This document shows positions 55,713 to 64,000 of a DNA stretch of 64,000 nucleotides, in pieces. How positions within the stretch are numbered: position 1 is the first letter of the stretch; every line of letters begins with the position of its first letter. The DNA lies in contig NC_091124.1 in NCBI RefSeq assembly GCF_040183065.1, forward strand, positions 65,573,501 to 65,637,500, written 5' to 3'. Source of the DNA: Periplaneta americana (lineage: Eukaryota; Arthropoda; Insecta; Blattodea; Blattidae). The notes under the pieces are model-generated. The model made no database searches. It had not been told where the DNA came from and was given only the letters and a program-made list of their open reading frames with translations. The position numbers were made by a program, and so were the translations under genes.

Positions 55713-55960
55713 AAAGACATATTCACGTCAACACAGTGGATATAGAAGTTTCAAATGTGTTATCGAACACATATCCTAATGACGTCATTGAAGATGTACA
55801 TTTAAGTGACGTGTCTAATTTCAAGTATGCTGCAACTGTGTTAGCCAACGTGGAACGCAGTTTTTCCATGTGTAGGCCTAAGTATTTTTTTTATATACCA
55901 GGGTGCCGTTCTCAATGGAAAATTTGAAAATGATATTCACTGTGTACTATAAAAAATAAT
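55710..55960 (+). repeat. 245-bp direct repeat, right copy (hAT remnant)
   Basis: The frame 55736-55927 reads KYAATVLANVERSFSMCRPK, keeping the N-V-E-R-S-F-S core of the hAT dimerisation motif and therefore closer to the ancestral transposase than the left copy. Confidence 0.9.
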
Positions 55961-55964
55961 CATA

Positions 55965-56395
55965 TAAAAATGTTAATATTTTATGTGAAATATTGTAATA
56001 TTTTCGATGTTGAGAATATGTAGGCCAATGTAGGCTATCTCTGTCTCTCTTTTTTAAGGGCATCAGTCAATTGATGTAAATTTTGGGAAACCAACAGAAA
56101 AATATATTAAGAGGTTTAAAGAATAATTGTATTTTTATCTAATTTTAATAATATACCTATGTGATATTTTGAGAAGAGCTTTATATATTAATAATTAATT
56201 TTTTAAGAATGTTCCTAATTTTCACACGATGGAAATTAATGACACGTCCTTTCAAAAAACAAATCGATTCAATTATTTAGTTCGAAATGAAATGTATATT
56301 ATATATGTAGGCCAATATATTCCTTTAAACTATGTAATACATTCATTTGTTCTCAAATAATTTTCTAATAAGTATCAAAGAGTGTTAACTCAACT
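55965..56395. other. Unassigned AT-rich DNA
   Basis: Nothing recognised. Confidence 0.35.
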
Positions 56396-56409
56396 ATAAC
56401 TACTCAAGC

Positions 56410-56599
56410 GAGTTGCGCTCGGGCGTGGATTCGACCCCCGCTTGGGCTGGTTACCTGGTTAGCTTTTTTCCGAGGATGTTAGGTAATCTATGGCGAATTC
56501 TCGGCCTCATCTCGCCAAACACCATCTCGCTATCACCAATCTCATCGACGCTAAATAACCTAATAGTTGATGCAGCGTCGTTAAATAACCATGTAAAAA
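56410..56599 (+). mobile_element. SINE, family S2, 5'-truncated
   Basis: It starts within the tRNA-like head (GGGCGTGGATTCGACCCCCG, B box), then TTACCTGGTTAGCTTTTTTC, CTCATCTCGCCAAACACCAT and a tail with GATGCAGCGTCGTTAAATAA. Target duplication AACTACTCAAGC (56398-56409) and AACCACTCAAGC (56600-56611), 11 of 12. Confidence 0.95.
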
Positions 56600-56614
56600 A
56601 ACCACTCAAGCATT

Positions 56615-57300
56615 TCATTTTTGCTGACAATATTCTTTTTTCGTGCTTCGTTCATTGCTTACGGTTCAGAATCATATGAAAACATGAAATCATTATGACG
56701 TTCTAGAACTTTAAAATTATATCCATGCAATATATGAATAATATAGACTACTGAAGAAATGGTGTATAGGTGAGGAGGCGAGACCTGGCATGTGAGTTGT
56801 GCGAGAAGGGGAAGAATGAGCTATCAGAGAGTTTGTTTCATGAAGGTTAATATTTTAAGAATCTACTGACACGGAATTTCATCTCAGAGTAAAACTTAAT
56901 CTTCCTCTGCATATCCATTGATGACATAGCCATGGCATGATAAGGTCACAGGACAGGTTTTGTCTCCTCTACTGTACGCATTTCAGGCGGAATTAATAAG
57001 CACTTTATTATTCAAAACACAATTATATAGAATTTTATTCCCTGACGATCAAATATTATTTTAGAGGTGCCAGTAAATTTATTAATACACCTAGGTTAAA
57101 ATTTCAATTCAACTTTAAATTGCCTGTAATTAAAAATGTATATATTTCAAAGATTTGAACAAATTCAAGCGAAGATTTTCATTTGGAGGATTATTACATT
57201 TAGAAGACATTAGTAAATTGTACTACTTTGGCCTTACTCAGAAATATACGAATGAAGATACATTTAATACCATTATCGCGATTCTCCTTTCGGTTAGGAA
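56615..57300. other. Unassigned
   Basis: Nothing recognised. Confidence 0.3.
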
Positions 57301-57599
57301 CTAAAGGCCGATTTGAGCAACATGTTACTAATACACAATTAATTAACTAGTTGTAATTTAACTTAAATACGGAAGTTCAATCGCATTTAATTCGTTTGAA
57401 TTTCACCAAACTAATAAGCATTTAGAATAAAGTCAATTAATTTAATTCCCAATTAAGTCATCAAGACCTTCGGAATCATAGTAAAATCGTAATTTCGAAG
57501 GCCATGTGCTTTGTTAATGTAAGCAGTGGCCTATATAGTGAGTGCATTTGTTACGACAGTAAAATGTTTTCATAAAAAGAGGTAAGCTCAGAACATTAG

Positions 57600-57790
57600 A
57601 ATCATTGAAAGCAAAAAGACGGATTGGTAGCCTTTAGAAGAAAAGAAGAAAGGTTGGAAATAAGTAGAAACAGATTTCAATGCAAGAAAATATCATCCTA
57701 ATGTCTTCAGCATCATTGAAGACAAAACAGGATAATATGAAAGTAGATGCAAGGAAATATGCAACAAGCAAAATGAAAAAACTTCATGGA
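57600..57790 (+). pseudogene. Myb/SANT-like protein remnant
   Basis: Frames read KKGWK-stop-VETDFNARKYH and then, shifted by one base, LMSSASLKTKQDNMKVDARK followed by YATSKMKKLHG. The pattern W-x-x-V-x-x-x-F-N, then L-K-x-K-x-D-N-M-K-x-x-A-R-K matches the Myb/SANT-like DNA-binding protein encoded by the accessory gene of PIF/Harbinger transposons. It is broken by a stop and a frameshift. Confidence 0.6.
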
Positions 57791-57979
57791 TTTGCGCTAT
57801 TCCAATGCCTTCAAATGTAATATTAGGCTTACATGAAAAATGTGTTATTCATATTACTTTAGTTGCCGTATTTTAGGCAAGGAAGATAGATTAAACGTTT
57901 CTTCAATAAATGTGTCATTTAAATAACATTATGAAGTAGTTAACTCTCAAGTGGAAATTCCAAATCACCTTCTGTACTA

Positions 57980-58140
57980 TTCAAAATATGTAATGCTTAT
58001 GTCTTGCTTAGCCTAAACAGCATTTGCAAATCTTTTTCGTCCATTGTATTAAATAATCTTCTCTTTTGGAAATTATCCTCGCCCATCTTGGTACGAAATT
58101 ATCATTTTCAATCACTGAGTCCATCTTTGTCCTCGCCATG
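57980..58140 (-). pseudogene. HARBI1-like transposase N-terminal remnant
   Basis: On minus a frame reads FNTMDEKDLQMLFRLSKT, stop, ALHILN, resembling the F-x-x-M-D-x-x-D-F-x-x-x-F-R-L-S-K segment near the start of PIF/Harbinger transposases. The catalytic domain is not found. It is oriented opposite to the Myb/SANT-like remnant within the same inverted ends. Confidence 0.55.
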
Positions 58141-58523
58141 GTGAAAATTATTGTCGTTAATGCAGAATTAATTATTTAAATGATCAAATATTGACCAATT
58201 AACTTAAATGTAGTTTAATGAGAGTTTAAAGCCCAATTTGTGATGGTGAAATGCACTATCCGTTTAAGTGTCAGTTAAAAGTATTTTAAGTAACAATTGA
58301 AGTTAAATAAGTTTGGTGAAATCGGCCTCTTGAGCATTCCAGAGAAGAAGTAACTGTCTGATCGTCTTCAATAGGCATTATCCAAACTCGTATGTAATGT
58401 AGAATAGAGGGAATATTGATAAAATGAACTGTGCATTTGATAAAAAAAGGAAAACTTTGAAAAAAAAATCATCCTACCATCTTGTAGACCACATGTATTA
58501 CTCCAATCGATGCCAAGGATTAA

Positions 58524-58730
58524 TTTTTTAATTGGTTTTTAACAACGCTGTTACTGGGTTATTTAGCGTCGATGGAATTGGTGATAGCGAGATTGTATTT
58601 GATGAGATGAGGCCGAGGATTCGCCATAGATTACCTGAAATTCGCCTTAGGGAAAGCCTCGAAAAGAACCCAACCTGGTAATTAGCAGAATCGGGAATCG
58701 ATCGTACGACCGAGCACCAAGGAGGTAACT
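58524..58730 (-). mobile_element. SINE, family S2
   Basis: On plus: TTTTTAACAACGCTGTTACT, GGGTTATTTAGCGTCGATGG, GATGAGATGAGGCCGAGGAT, TCGCCATAGATTACCTGAAA, then an antisense tRNA-like head with GGGAATCGATCGTACGACC. CCAAGGA occurs near both ends, a possible imperfect target duplication. Confidence 0.85.
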
Positions 58731-58734
58731 GGAG

Positions 58735-59705
58735 ATCGCGGAATAAAACCGAATAATTTATTTCAAATAGTGATAGCTAACCTGTAGATAAAGAAAAAAA
58801 TGGAAGTGGGTTTCATAAATTTTGCTTTAATGGGTTGAATGGAAGTGAATGCAATATCATTTACGATCATGACTCCATTTCTTAATTTACTGGGAATTCA
58901 AGTGGATTGTAAGCTACTGTCGACATAATTGCTTACTAATCATTTAGAAACAGATGCTTCTAGTCTCTAGATTGGGAGATGCAACTGCATCTATCGATCC
59001 TTTTCTAATTTAGTGCCGTTTGACACTAGTTCAAAGCAATATTGGTAATAGCACTGTATGCAACAATTGTTTCAGAGATTACCATGGCAAAGGAAAGGTT
59101 GTTAATACCATATAATTTCGACGCCAGAAGCAGACATCATTACAGTAATCATGTTGTACTTTCAAAAAAAATTACACGAAATCTCATACCATTTAAGTAT
59201 TTTATTACGACTATACTAGTAGAACTTCGGTTGAATATATGCAAGCATGGAAACTATTGCAGGAGGAAACAAAAGAGTAGGAATTATGAGGGAAGTGACA
59301 GGGCAAGTGTGTTGCTGTGTAAGATGCTGGTGAATGAAGGATTGATGGTTGAGGAGAAAGTGATAACTGCGTCGATTTCGAGAAAACAAAATGTGCAGCT
59401 AGTGTTCTTACACCTGCATACAATTTCATCCCTCAACTCTTGATAACGAATGTCCTAATACAAACATAATTTTGTTCATGTAGAGTGGAGCACGTCCATA
59501 CACTACGAACGTAGTTCTTGATTACCTTACCAGCAGTCATCAGCACACTGCACCCTCGGGCTAGCGTCTCTTACTCACGAAGAAGAGACTGCACTATGGT
59601 ACATCCGTGGGTGCCGGCGAGTATGCTCTCTCCCTCTTCTGCTGCACGACGGGGCAAATCAAGTTACTCATTTCAGCGAGTGCTGACGACCACTGCCTTA
59701 CACCA
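58735..59705. other. Unassigned
   Basis: A 133-codon plus frame (59042-59443) has no recognisable domain and no splice context. Nothing else recognised. Confidence 0.3.
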
Positions 59706-59709
59706 TAAG

Positions 59710-60663
59710 ATTTTCTGATGATATGGCGTTGTTAGCCAAAGAGGAGATCATACTAAGAGATAGGTTACTGGGCTAAATGACAGCTGTGAGCAGTATGGAA
59801 TGAAGATAAATGCAAACAAGACGAAGACCATGGTTGTCCCAAGAAAAATAAAGAAGGTAAACTTGCGAATTATAAATGAGGCTGTAGAGCAAGAGAACAG
59901 CTTCAAATGATAATTCTTTATTTATAATGGCAGAATTAAGGCCATAGGGCCTTCTCTTACGCTCTACCAGGTCACAAAGTATACAAGCAGTTGAAATTTA
60001 ACAAAAAGTTAAAGAACAGAATATTAACATATTACAAAAAAAATAATAATATTAGCATAATAAAATCAACACTAAACAACATGAAAATAATACCATACTA
60101 GAAAAAAAAAGTACTTGGGATGTACTATAAACAGGAACATGAGCTGCTGGCAAGAAGTCAAAAGGAGGATAGCAATGGCAAAGGAAGCTTTTAATAGGAA
60201 AAGGAGCTTCTTCTGCAGAGATGGAAAAAGAACTAAGGAAGAGACTAGTGAAGTGCTTTGTGTGGAGTGTAGCATTGTAGGGGATGCAGAAACGTGGACA
60301 TTATGATGAAATGAAGAGAAATGAATAGAAGCATTTGAAATGTGGACATGGAGAAGAATGGAGCGTGTGAATTGGACAGACAGAATAAGAAATGAAGTTG
60401 TGTTGAAAAAAGTAGGTGGGTGAAGAAAGAATGATGCTGAAACTGATCAGAAAGAGAAATAGAAATAGTTTGAGTCACTGGCTGAGAAGAAACTGCCTAC
60501 TGAAGGACGCACTGGATGGAATGGTGAACGGGAGAAGAGTTCGGGGTATAAGAAGATATCATATAATAGACGACATTAAGATATATGGATCATATGCGGA
60601 GACTAAGAGGAAGGCAGAAAATAGGAAAGTTTGGAGAAAACTGGGTTTGCAGTATAGCAGAAC
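59710..60663 (+). mobile_element. LINE family B, interrupted copy
   Basis: The frames read FSDDMALLAKEEIILRDRLL (degraded reverse transcriptase D-D block), MKINANKTKTMVVPRKIKKV, AVEQENSFK, then after an insertion YLGCTI-like, EVKRRIAMAKEAFNRKRSFF, ETWTL, FEMWTWRRMERVNWTDRIRN, MLKLIRKRNRNSLSHWLRRN and GSYAETKRKAENRKVWRKLG. Order and content are those of the region from the reverse transcriptase active site to the C-terminus. Several frameshifts. The 3' end runs directly into a TATG microsatellite. Confidence 0.85.
59908..60112 (-). mobile_element. Insertion within LINE family B
   Basis: About 205 bp beginning ATTCTTTATTTATAATGGCA then GAATTAAGGCCATAGGGCCT and ending in an A-rich stretch. It splits the LINE codons for F-K and Y-L-G. 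It looks like a short retroelement 3' end, family not identified. Confidence 0.65.
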
Positions 60664-60738
60664 ATGTATGTATGTATGTATGTATGTATGTATGTATGTA
60701 TGTATGTATGTATGTATGTATGTATGTATGTATGTATG

Positions 60739-60769
<31 letters not shown>

Positions 60770-60859
60770 TGTACGTAGGAACGAACGAACGAACGTACGT
60801 ACGTATGTATGTATGTATGTATGTATGTATGTATGTATGTATGTATGTATGTATGTATG

Positions 60860-60890
<31 letters not shown>
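60664..60890 (+). repeat. (TATG)n microsatellite
   Basis: Two perfect blocks (60664-60767 and 60804-60888) separated by an ACGAACGAACGAACGTACGT-like variant. It begins exactly at the LINE 3' end. All long open frames across it are artefacts. Confidence 0.95.
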
Positions 60891-60894
60891 TTAC

Positions 60895-61435
60895 TTATGA
60901 TGTAGGCATTTTCTATTAATTTTAAATATCTCAACTGGACCTAAAAGTGTCAGCTCACTTAAAAAAGAAACGCTTCTTGAAAAGAAATTAAAATAAAAAC
61001 AAATACTTTTTCTAGAATAAATATCTGTAATAATGCTTAAAATATTCGTGATATAAAGTAAGATTAAATAAACTTACTTCTATTGCAAATTTATCATAAC
61101 GAAGATTATTCAGAAGGACTTCAGGATCCAATCCTACGACATCTCCATAGTAACTAATATGATAAGTTATAACGGCGCTTTAAAAGGAATTTTCTAACCA
61201 TGGTCATAACTTTAGCACTAAAGCACTGTGTCCCACTTTGTACCTCCGAAAATAAACATTTTCCCCTCAGTTGATTCAATTTTGACCCTGAGCGTCGTTT
61301 AATATCATTCGTGATAGCCATATTGTAACTCACTCACAAAAGCTCTGTTTATAAACAACTTTGATTACATATTACTTATATCCTAGTTCGGATTTCAAGT
61401 GCTGCATTCAATGTTTGTCGATCACTGGCATCAGC
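60895..61435. other. Non-repetitive stretch around the exon candidate
   Basis: Apart from the exon-like block at 61078-61177 nothing is recognised. No repeat signatures, which makes it one of the few repeat-free stretches at this end of the window. Confidence 0.35.
61078..61177 (-). CDS. Candidate host exon (unidentified protein)
   Basis: On minus a 33-codon open block reads AVITYHISYYGDVVGLDPEV then LLNNLRYDKFAIE, and is followed at once by GTAAGT, a strong 5' splice consensus. Upstream, TTCCTTTTAAAG provides a pyrimidine-rich 3' splice site (exon start 61177), or alternatively CATATTAG (exon start 61153). Composition is that of an ordinary globular protein and unlike the transposon remnants here. 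I cannot identify the protein. If real, the window would be largely intron or flank of a minus-strand gene. No other exon of the same kind was found. Confidence 0.35.
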
Positions 61436-61439
61436 AAGA

Positions 61440-61945
61440 GAAAAAAAGTTAAGAACGCCTAAAGGTTAGGCAATCTTCAGAAAAGTGTACACGAGTGAAA
61501 AATCTCATTGCACGTGGTGCAAATATACACGAATGCACATCTCTGACCTCCGGCATGTCACGCAGGCGCCCCGGGGCTCGAGTCACGGTTAGGTCTGGAA
61601 TTTTCATTGAAAAATCCATAATGACACTTGTGACGGACAAGGTCGTAGTTGGGGTTTCTCTCTGAGTTCTCCCGTTTTTTCCATATTAGGAGACATCTTC
61701 ATCATTCCATTACCATTCTCAATTTCGTCATCATTCCATAGCATTCCCCTATCGCCGGCTGGCGACGCATGGAGTTGGCTGGCCTAGGAACGAGGGGGGT
61801 TCCTGCTCGACACCTGGGTACGTAACGAACCTTAGTGTAGTCAGCCGATGTGGGTTTGGAAATGCGCCTAGCTTGTGGGTTAGCGCAATAGATCGTAACA
61901 GGTCGCAGTGCTTGACCATAGTGCCTCCCTCCCGTAAATTCCATT
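61440..61945 (-). mobile_element. SINE-like element, family S5
   Basis: On minus: GGCGCATTTCCAAACCCACA, AACCTTAGTG-like start region, CGGCGATAGGGGAATGCTAT, GGGAGAACTCAGAGAGAAAC, GACCTTGTCCGTCACAAGTG, TTCCAGACCTAACCGTGACT and CGAGCCCCGGGGCGCCTG. The GTGACTCGAGCCCCGGGG part resembles a B-box region. Overall GC content is well above the surroundings. The two open frames across it (61449-61640, 61702-61944) are not genes. The class is inferred from memory of similar insect repeats. Confidence 0.6.
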
Positions 61946-61949
61946 ACAT

Positions 61950-62585
61950 TGTAAGATCAAACTGGTTTCCAGAACGTTATAATGAAGGTAGAATGTGTCC
62001 CTTCACAGCCCGAATATTAATCCGTGTGACATTTTGTTACGGGGATTTCTCAAAGAGAAGATATATGAAAGTAAATCAGAAAATGTATTGTAACTGAGAG
62101 CCCACGTTCTGCTGTTGTGCCATGCGTTACTGGAAAATTTATGTCGGAAACTAATCACCAACGCAAGGGTGCGTCTCCAGATGTGGAGAATGAAAATAGC
62201 AAGCAAGTTGAACGTGTTATTTAATACCGACAATTTTTCACACTTTAGTGATTCATTCAATACAATTTCTGCACCAATATTTTATTTTAATAAATGTATT
62301 ACGTATAAAACAAATGATGCGACGTTTCGTATGACAGTCTGTAGTTTCTTTTCTATGTTCTCTTACTTGGATGACTGTCCTACTTGCTTCTTCCAGATGA
62401 TGTACATGTTGGCACATTGTTAAGATTATATCAAGTCTATCTTGTTTTATTTGCTAAACGTAGTCGTTTCAATTTCAATTTTAAACCAATGGAGCATAAT
62501 CTACACGTAGTTGCTGAAGGCAGAAAAGTTCTAGAACATGAAGGTAATGATTAATTGTATTGTCTTAGGAACTGTAAACAAACAT
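61950..62585. other. Unassigned
   Basis: Open frames of 74-102 codons without recognisable domains; nothing else seen. Confidence 0.3.
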
Positions 62586-62904
62586 ATATACAGAGTGCCC
62601 CATTTGTCTTTTGCATCTATTATAACTTTTTTGTTTGGATAGGTATTGGAATTTTTGTTTTTGAACGTTATGTTAGAACGAGCGGCTAACATGAGTGTGG
62701 AGATTTGGTGCATGTAACTATATTACGGCACAAGATACACGTGACGTCATCAATTTTTCAAATAGCACTACATACTTTAATCATGTTATATTGATTACAC
62801 ACATTAAGACGAGTTCAAAAATGTATCACAATGTCACCTTCCTAATCAATAACAACAAAACGAAACAAAAACGTATTTCCAATGTGATAATGTTATGTTT
62901 TGAG

Positions 62905-63400
62905 AGTCACAGAAGATGTTCCAAATGGTGACCATTCACATTAACGCACATTCGAAGACGTTCCCCGAAAGACCGTATGATTGCCCGGCATGTTGCTCGC
63001 TGAATGGACACACAAGCCTGTCAAATGTGTTGCTGCATGTCGTCTGGTGTTATCAGAAAAATAAAATATTATGCTTTATTTAACGACGCTCGCAACTGCA
63101 GAGATTATATCAGCGTCGCCGGATGTGCCGGAATTTTGTCCCGTAAATCTACTGACATGAGCCTGCCGCATTTAAGCACACTTAAATGCCATCGACCTGG
63201 CTCGGGATCGAACCCGCAACCTTGGGTATAGAAGGCCAGCGCTATACCAACTCGCCAACCAGGTCGACTTGTTATCAGAATGTTCTGGTACACATTGTCC
63301 TTTACAGTTCCCCACAGGAAGAAGTCGAGTGGCGACAGGTCCGGAAAACGTACAGGCCACTACGTGGATTGTGGCGTCGACAGTTGTGGTTTGTTTACAT
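62905..63400 (-). pseudogene. Transposase C-terminal part, split by a SINE
   Basis: On minus, right of the SINE: WPVRFPDLSPLDFFLWGTVK then DNVYQNILI, the block with the third catalytic residue. Left of the SINE the same frame continues ITPDDMQQHI, stop, QACVSIQRA, then AIIRSFGERLRMCVNVNGHH and LEH, the C-terminal signature. S-P-D appears as F-P-D, and one stop is present. The catalytic region before W-P-V-R is lost. The SINE sits between N-I-L-I-T and T-P-D-D. Confidence 0.85.
63059..63269 (-). mobile_element. SINE, family S3, copy 2
   Basis: 211 bp. Plus strand begins after AAAATAAAATATTATGC with TTTATTTAACGACGCTCGCA and ends with an antisense tRNA-like head (GGATCGAACCCGCAACCTTG, GCGCTATACCAACTCGCCAA). 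Perfect 11-bp target duplication TGTTATCAGAA (63048-63058 and 63270-63280) inside the transposase remnant. Confidence 0.95.
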
Positions 63401-63793
63401 GTTAAGGCAGCAAACACACAACACACGATATGTATGGACGTCAGTAGTCTTTCGTTTTGTGTAAGTTAATGCATAAGAAGAATGGGGCACCACAACAAAC
63501 GGCACATTCTGGTGGCATTCATTTTGCATTTTGTTGTTGTTATTGATTGGGAAGGTGACATTGTGATACACTTTTGAACTCGTCTTAATGTGTGTAATCA
63601 ATGTAATATTATTAAAGTATGTAGTGCTAATTGAAAAATTGGTGACGTCACGTGTATCTTGTACCATAATGTAGTTACATCCACCAAATCTCTACAATCA
63701 TGTTAGCGCCTCGTTCTAAAAAATTCTTAAAAAAAAAATTCCAATACCTATCGAAACAAAAAAGTTATAACAGCTGCACAAGATAAATGGGAC

Positions 63794-63798
<5 letters not shown>

Positions 63799-63838
<40 letters not shown>
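63799..63838. repeat. (TA)n microsatellite
   Basis: About 19 TA units immediately beyond the right inverted repeat; a short ATATATA lies just left of the left end. Confidence 0.95.
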
Positions 63839-63839
<1 letters not shown>

Positions 63840-64000
63840 AATTATAGGTTATATGTTTTCATACAAATTATTAGTATTTAAAATACCATAATATTTGGGT
63901 TGCAAGAAATAGTGACGTTTATTATATAACTTCTGTTACTCCAAAACACCTTCACCTGCCCACTGTGTAACCAGCTTATACAGACGAAGCTTTGCAAACC
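63840..64000. other. Unassigned window end
   Basis: Nothing recognised. Confidence 0.3.

Larger units (their letters stand above)
57305..58328. mobile_element. PIF/Harbinger-like element, decayed
   Basis: The short ends AGGCCGATTT are inverted (57305 and 58328), with weakly paired subterminal words (AACTTAAAT-type). The identification rests on two convergent protein remnants inside: a Myb/SANT-like part on plus and a HARBI1-like part on minus. This two-gene layout is characteristic of PIF/Harbinger. No clear 3-bp target duplication. Confidence 0.6.
62591..63799 (-). mobile_element. Mariner/IS630-like transposon with about 300-bp TIRs
   Basis: Left end CAGAGTGCCCCATTTGTCTT; right end, opposite strand, TAAGGTGTCCCATTTATCTT. 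The arms stay similar for about 300 bp through ACACGTGACGTCA, ATTAAGACGAGTTCAAAA and AACAACAA words. TA outside both ends. Total 1209 bp, of which 222 bp are a SINE and its duplication. Confidence 0.9.

Noticed and set aside
59042-59443. 133-codon frame as a small gene
   Set aside because: No similarity recognised, no splice or promoter support, and inside repeat-rich DNA.
60416-60934. Long open frames with YVCM or YIHT repeats
   Set aside because: Direct translation of the TATG microsatellite.

Overview
This window looks like non-genic DNA from a large insect genome, most probably a cockroach and specifically Periplaneta americana. The basis is inference from memory. Four copies of one non-LTR retrotransposon end in a 3' tail that reads MAGLCEGGNEPPGSLKAS on its coding strand. 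I recall this peptide, and the tRNA-derived SINE reading frame near 26.1 kb, as abundant in automatic P. americana gene predictions. Base composition is AT-rich, and no bacterial or viral gene organisation is visible. No complete host gene is present. The only candidate host coding sequence is one short exon-like block on the minus strand near 61.1 kb, flanked by splice-like signals.

Nearly everything that can be explained is mobile-element debris. 0-5 kb: a long purine-only-strand minisatellite, a small MITE and degenerate 37-bp repeats. 5-8.3 kb: a deleted mariner/IS630-type element and dispersed repeats. 8.4-10.4 kb: a tRNA-like repeat and two hAT transposase fragments. 10.7-17.9 kb: a 1.09-kb TIR element, a Tc1 fragment, four hairpin MITEs, a strand-asymmetric CA-rich block with a TTGGG-type tract, and a mariner-like element with long inverted repeats. 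18-21.7 kb: SINE copies, a LINE tail, a Penelope-like 3' end and a foldback MITE. 21.7-23.4 kb: a hAT element nested in a TTAA-flanked element. 24.8-30.8 kb: a duplicated segment split by a foldback element, a head-to-head tRNA-like repeat pair, more SINEs, and a piggyBac-type element inserted into the tRNA-like head of a SINE. 30.8-36.8 kb: tandemly duplicated AT-rich DNA, a mariner pseudogene, a long-TIR element, a LINE and a second foldback element. 37.9-39.9 kb: a 44-bp minisatellite.

40.5-45.2 kb: a LINE, a SINE inside a TGATA microsatellite, a second copy of the roughly 600-bp hairpin repeat and a mariner-like element. 46.2-48.6 kb: a MITE with a 7-bp target duplication, a hAT element carrying a SINE, a transposase pseudogene and a tyrosine-recombinase-like fragment. 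50.0-52.6 kb: a full-length but broken Tc1 element and a hAT element. 52.9-56.6 kb: a SINE, a LINE flanked by a 245-bp direct repeat with hAT transposase remnants, and another SINE. 57.3-64 kb: a PIF/Harbinger-like element, a second LINE family ending in a TATG microsatellite, the exon-like block, a SINE, and a mariner-like element with about 300-bp inverted repeats carrying a SINE.

No autonomous element appears intact; every transposase or reverse transcriptase seen has stops, frameshifts or deletions. The main value of the window is its insertion chronology (clean target-site duplications and nested insertions) and several unusual tRNA-like inverted structures.
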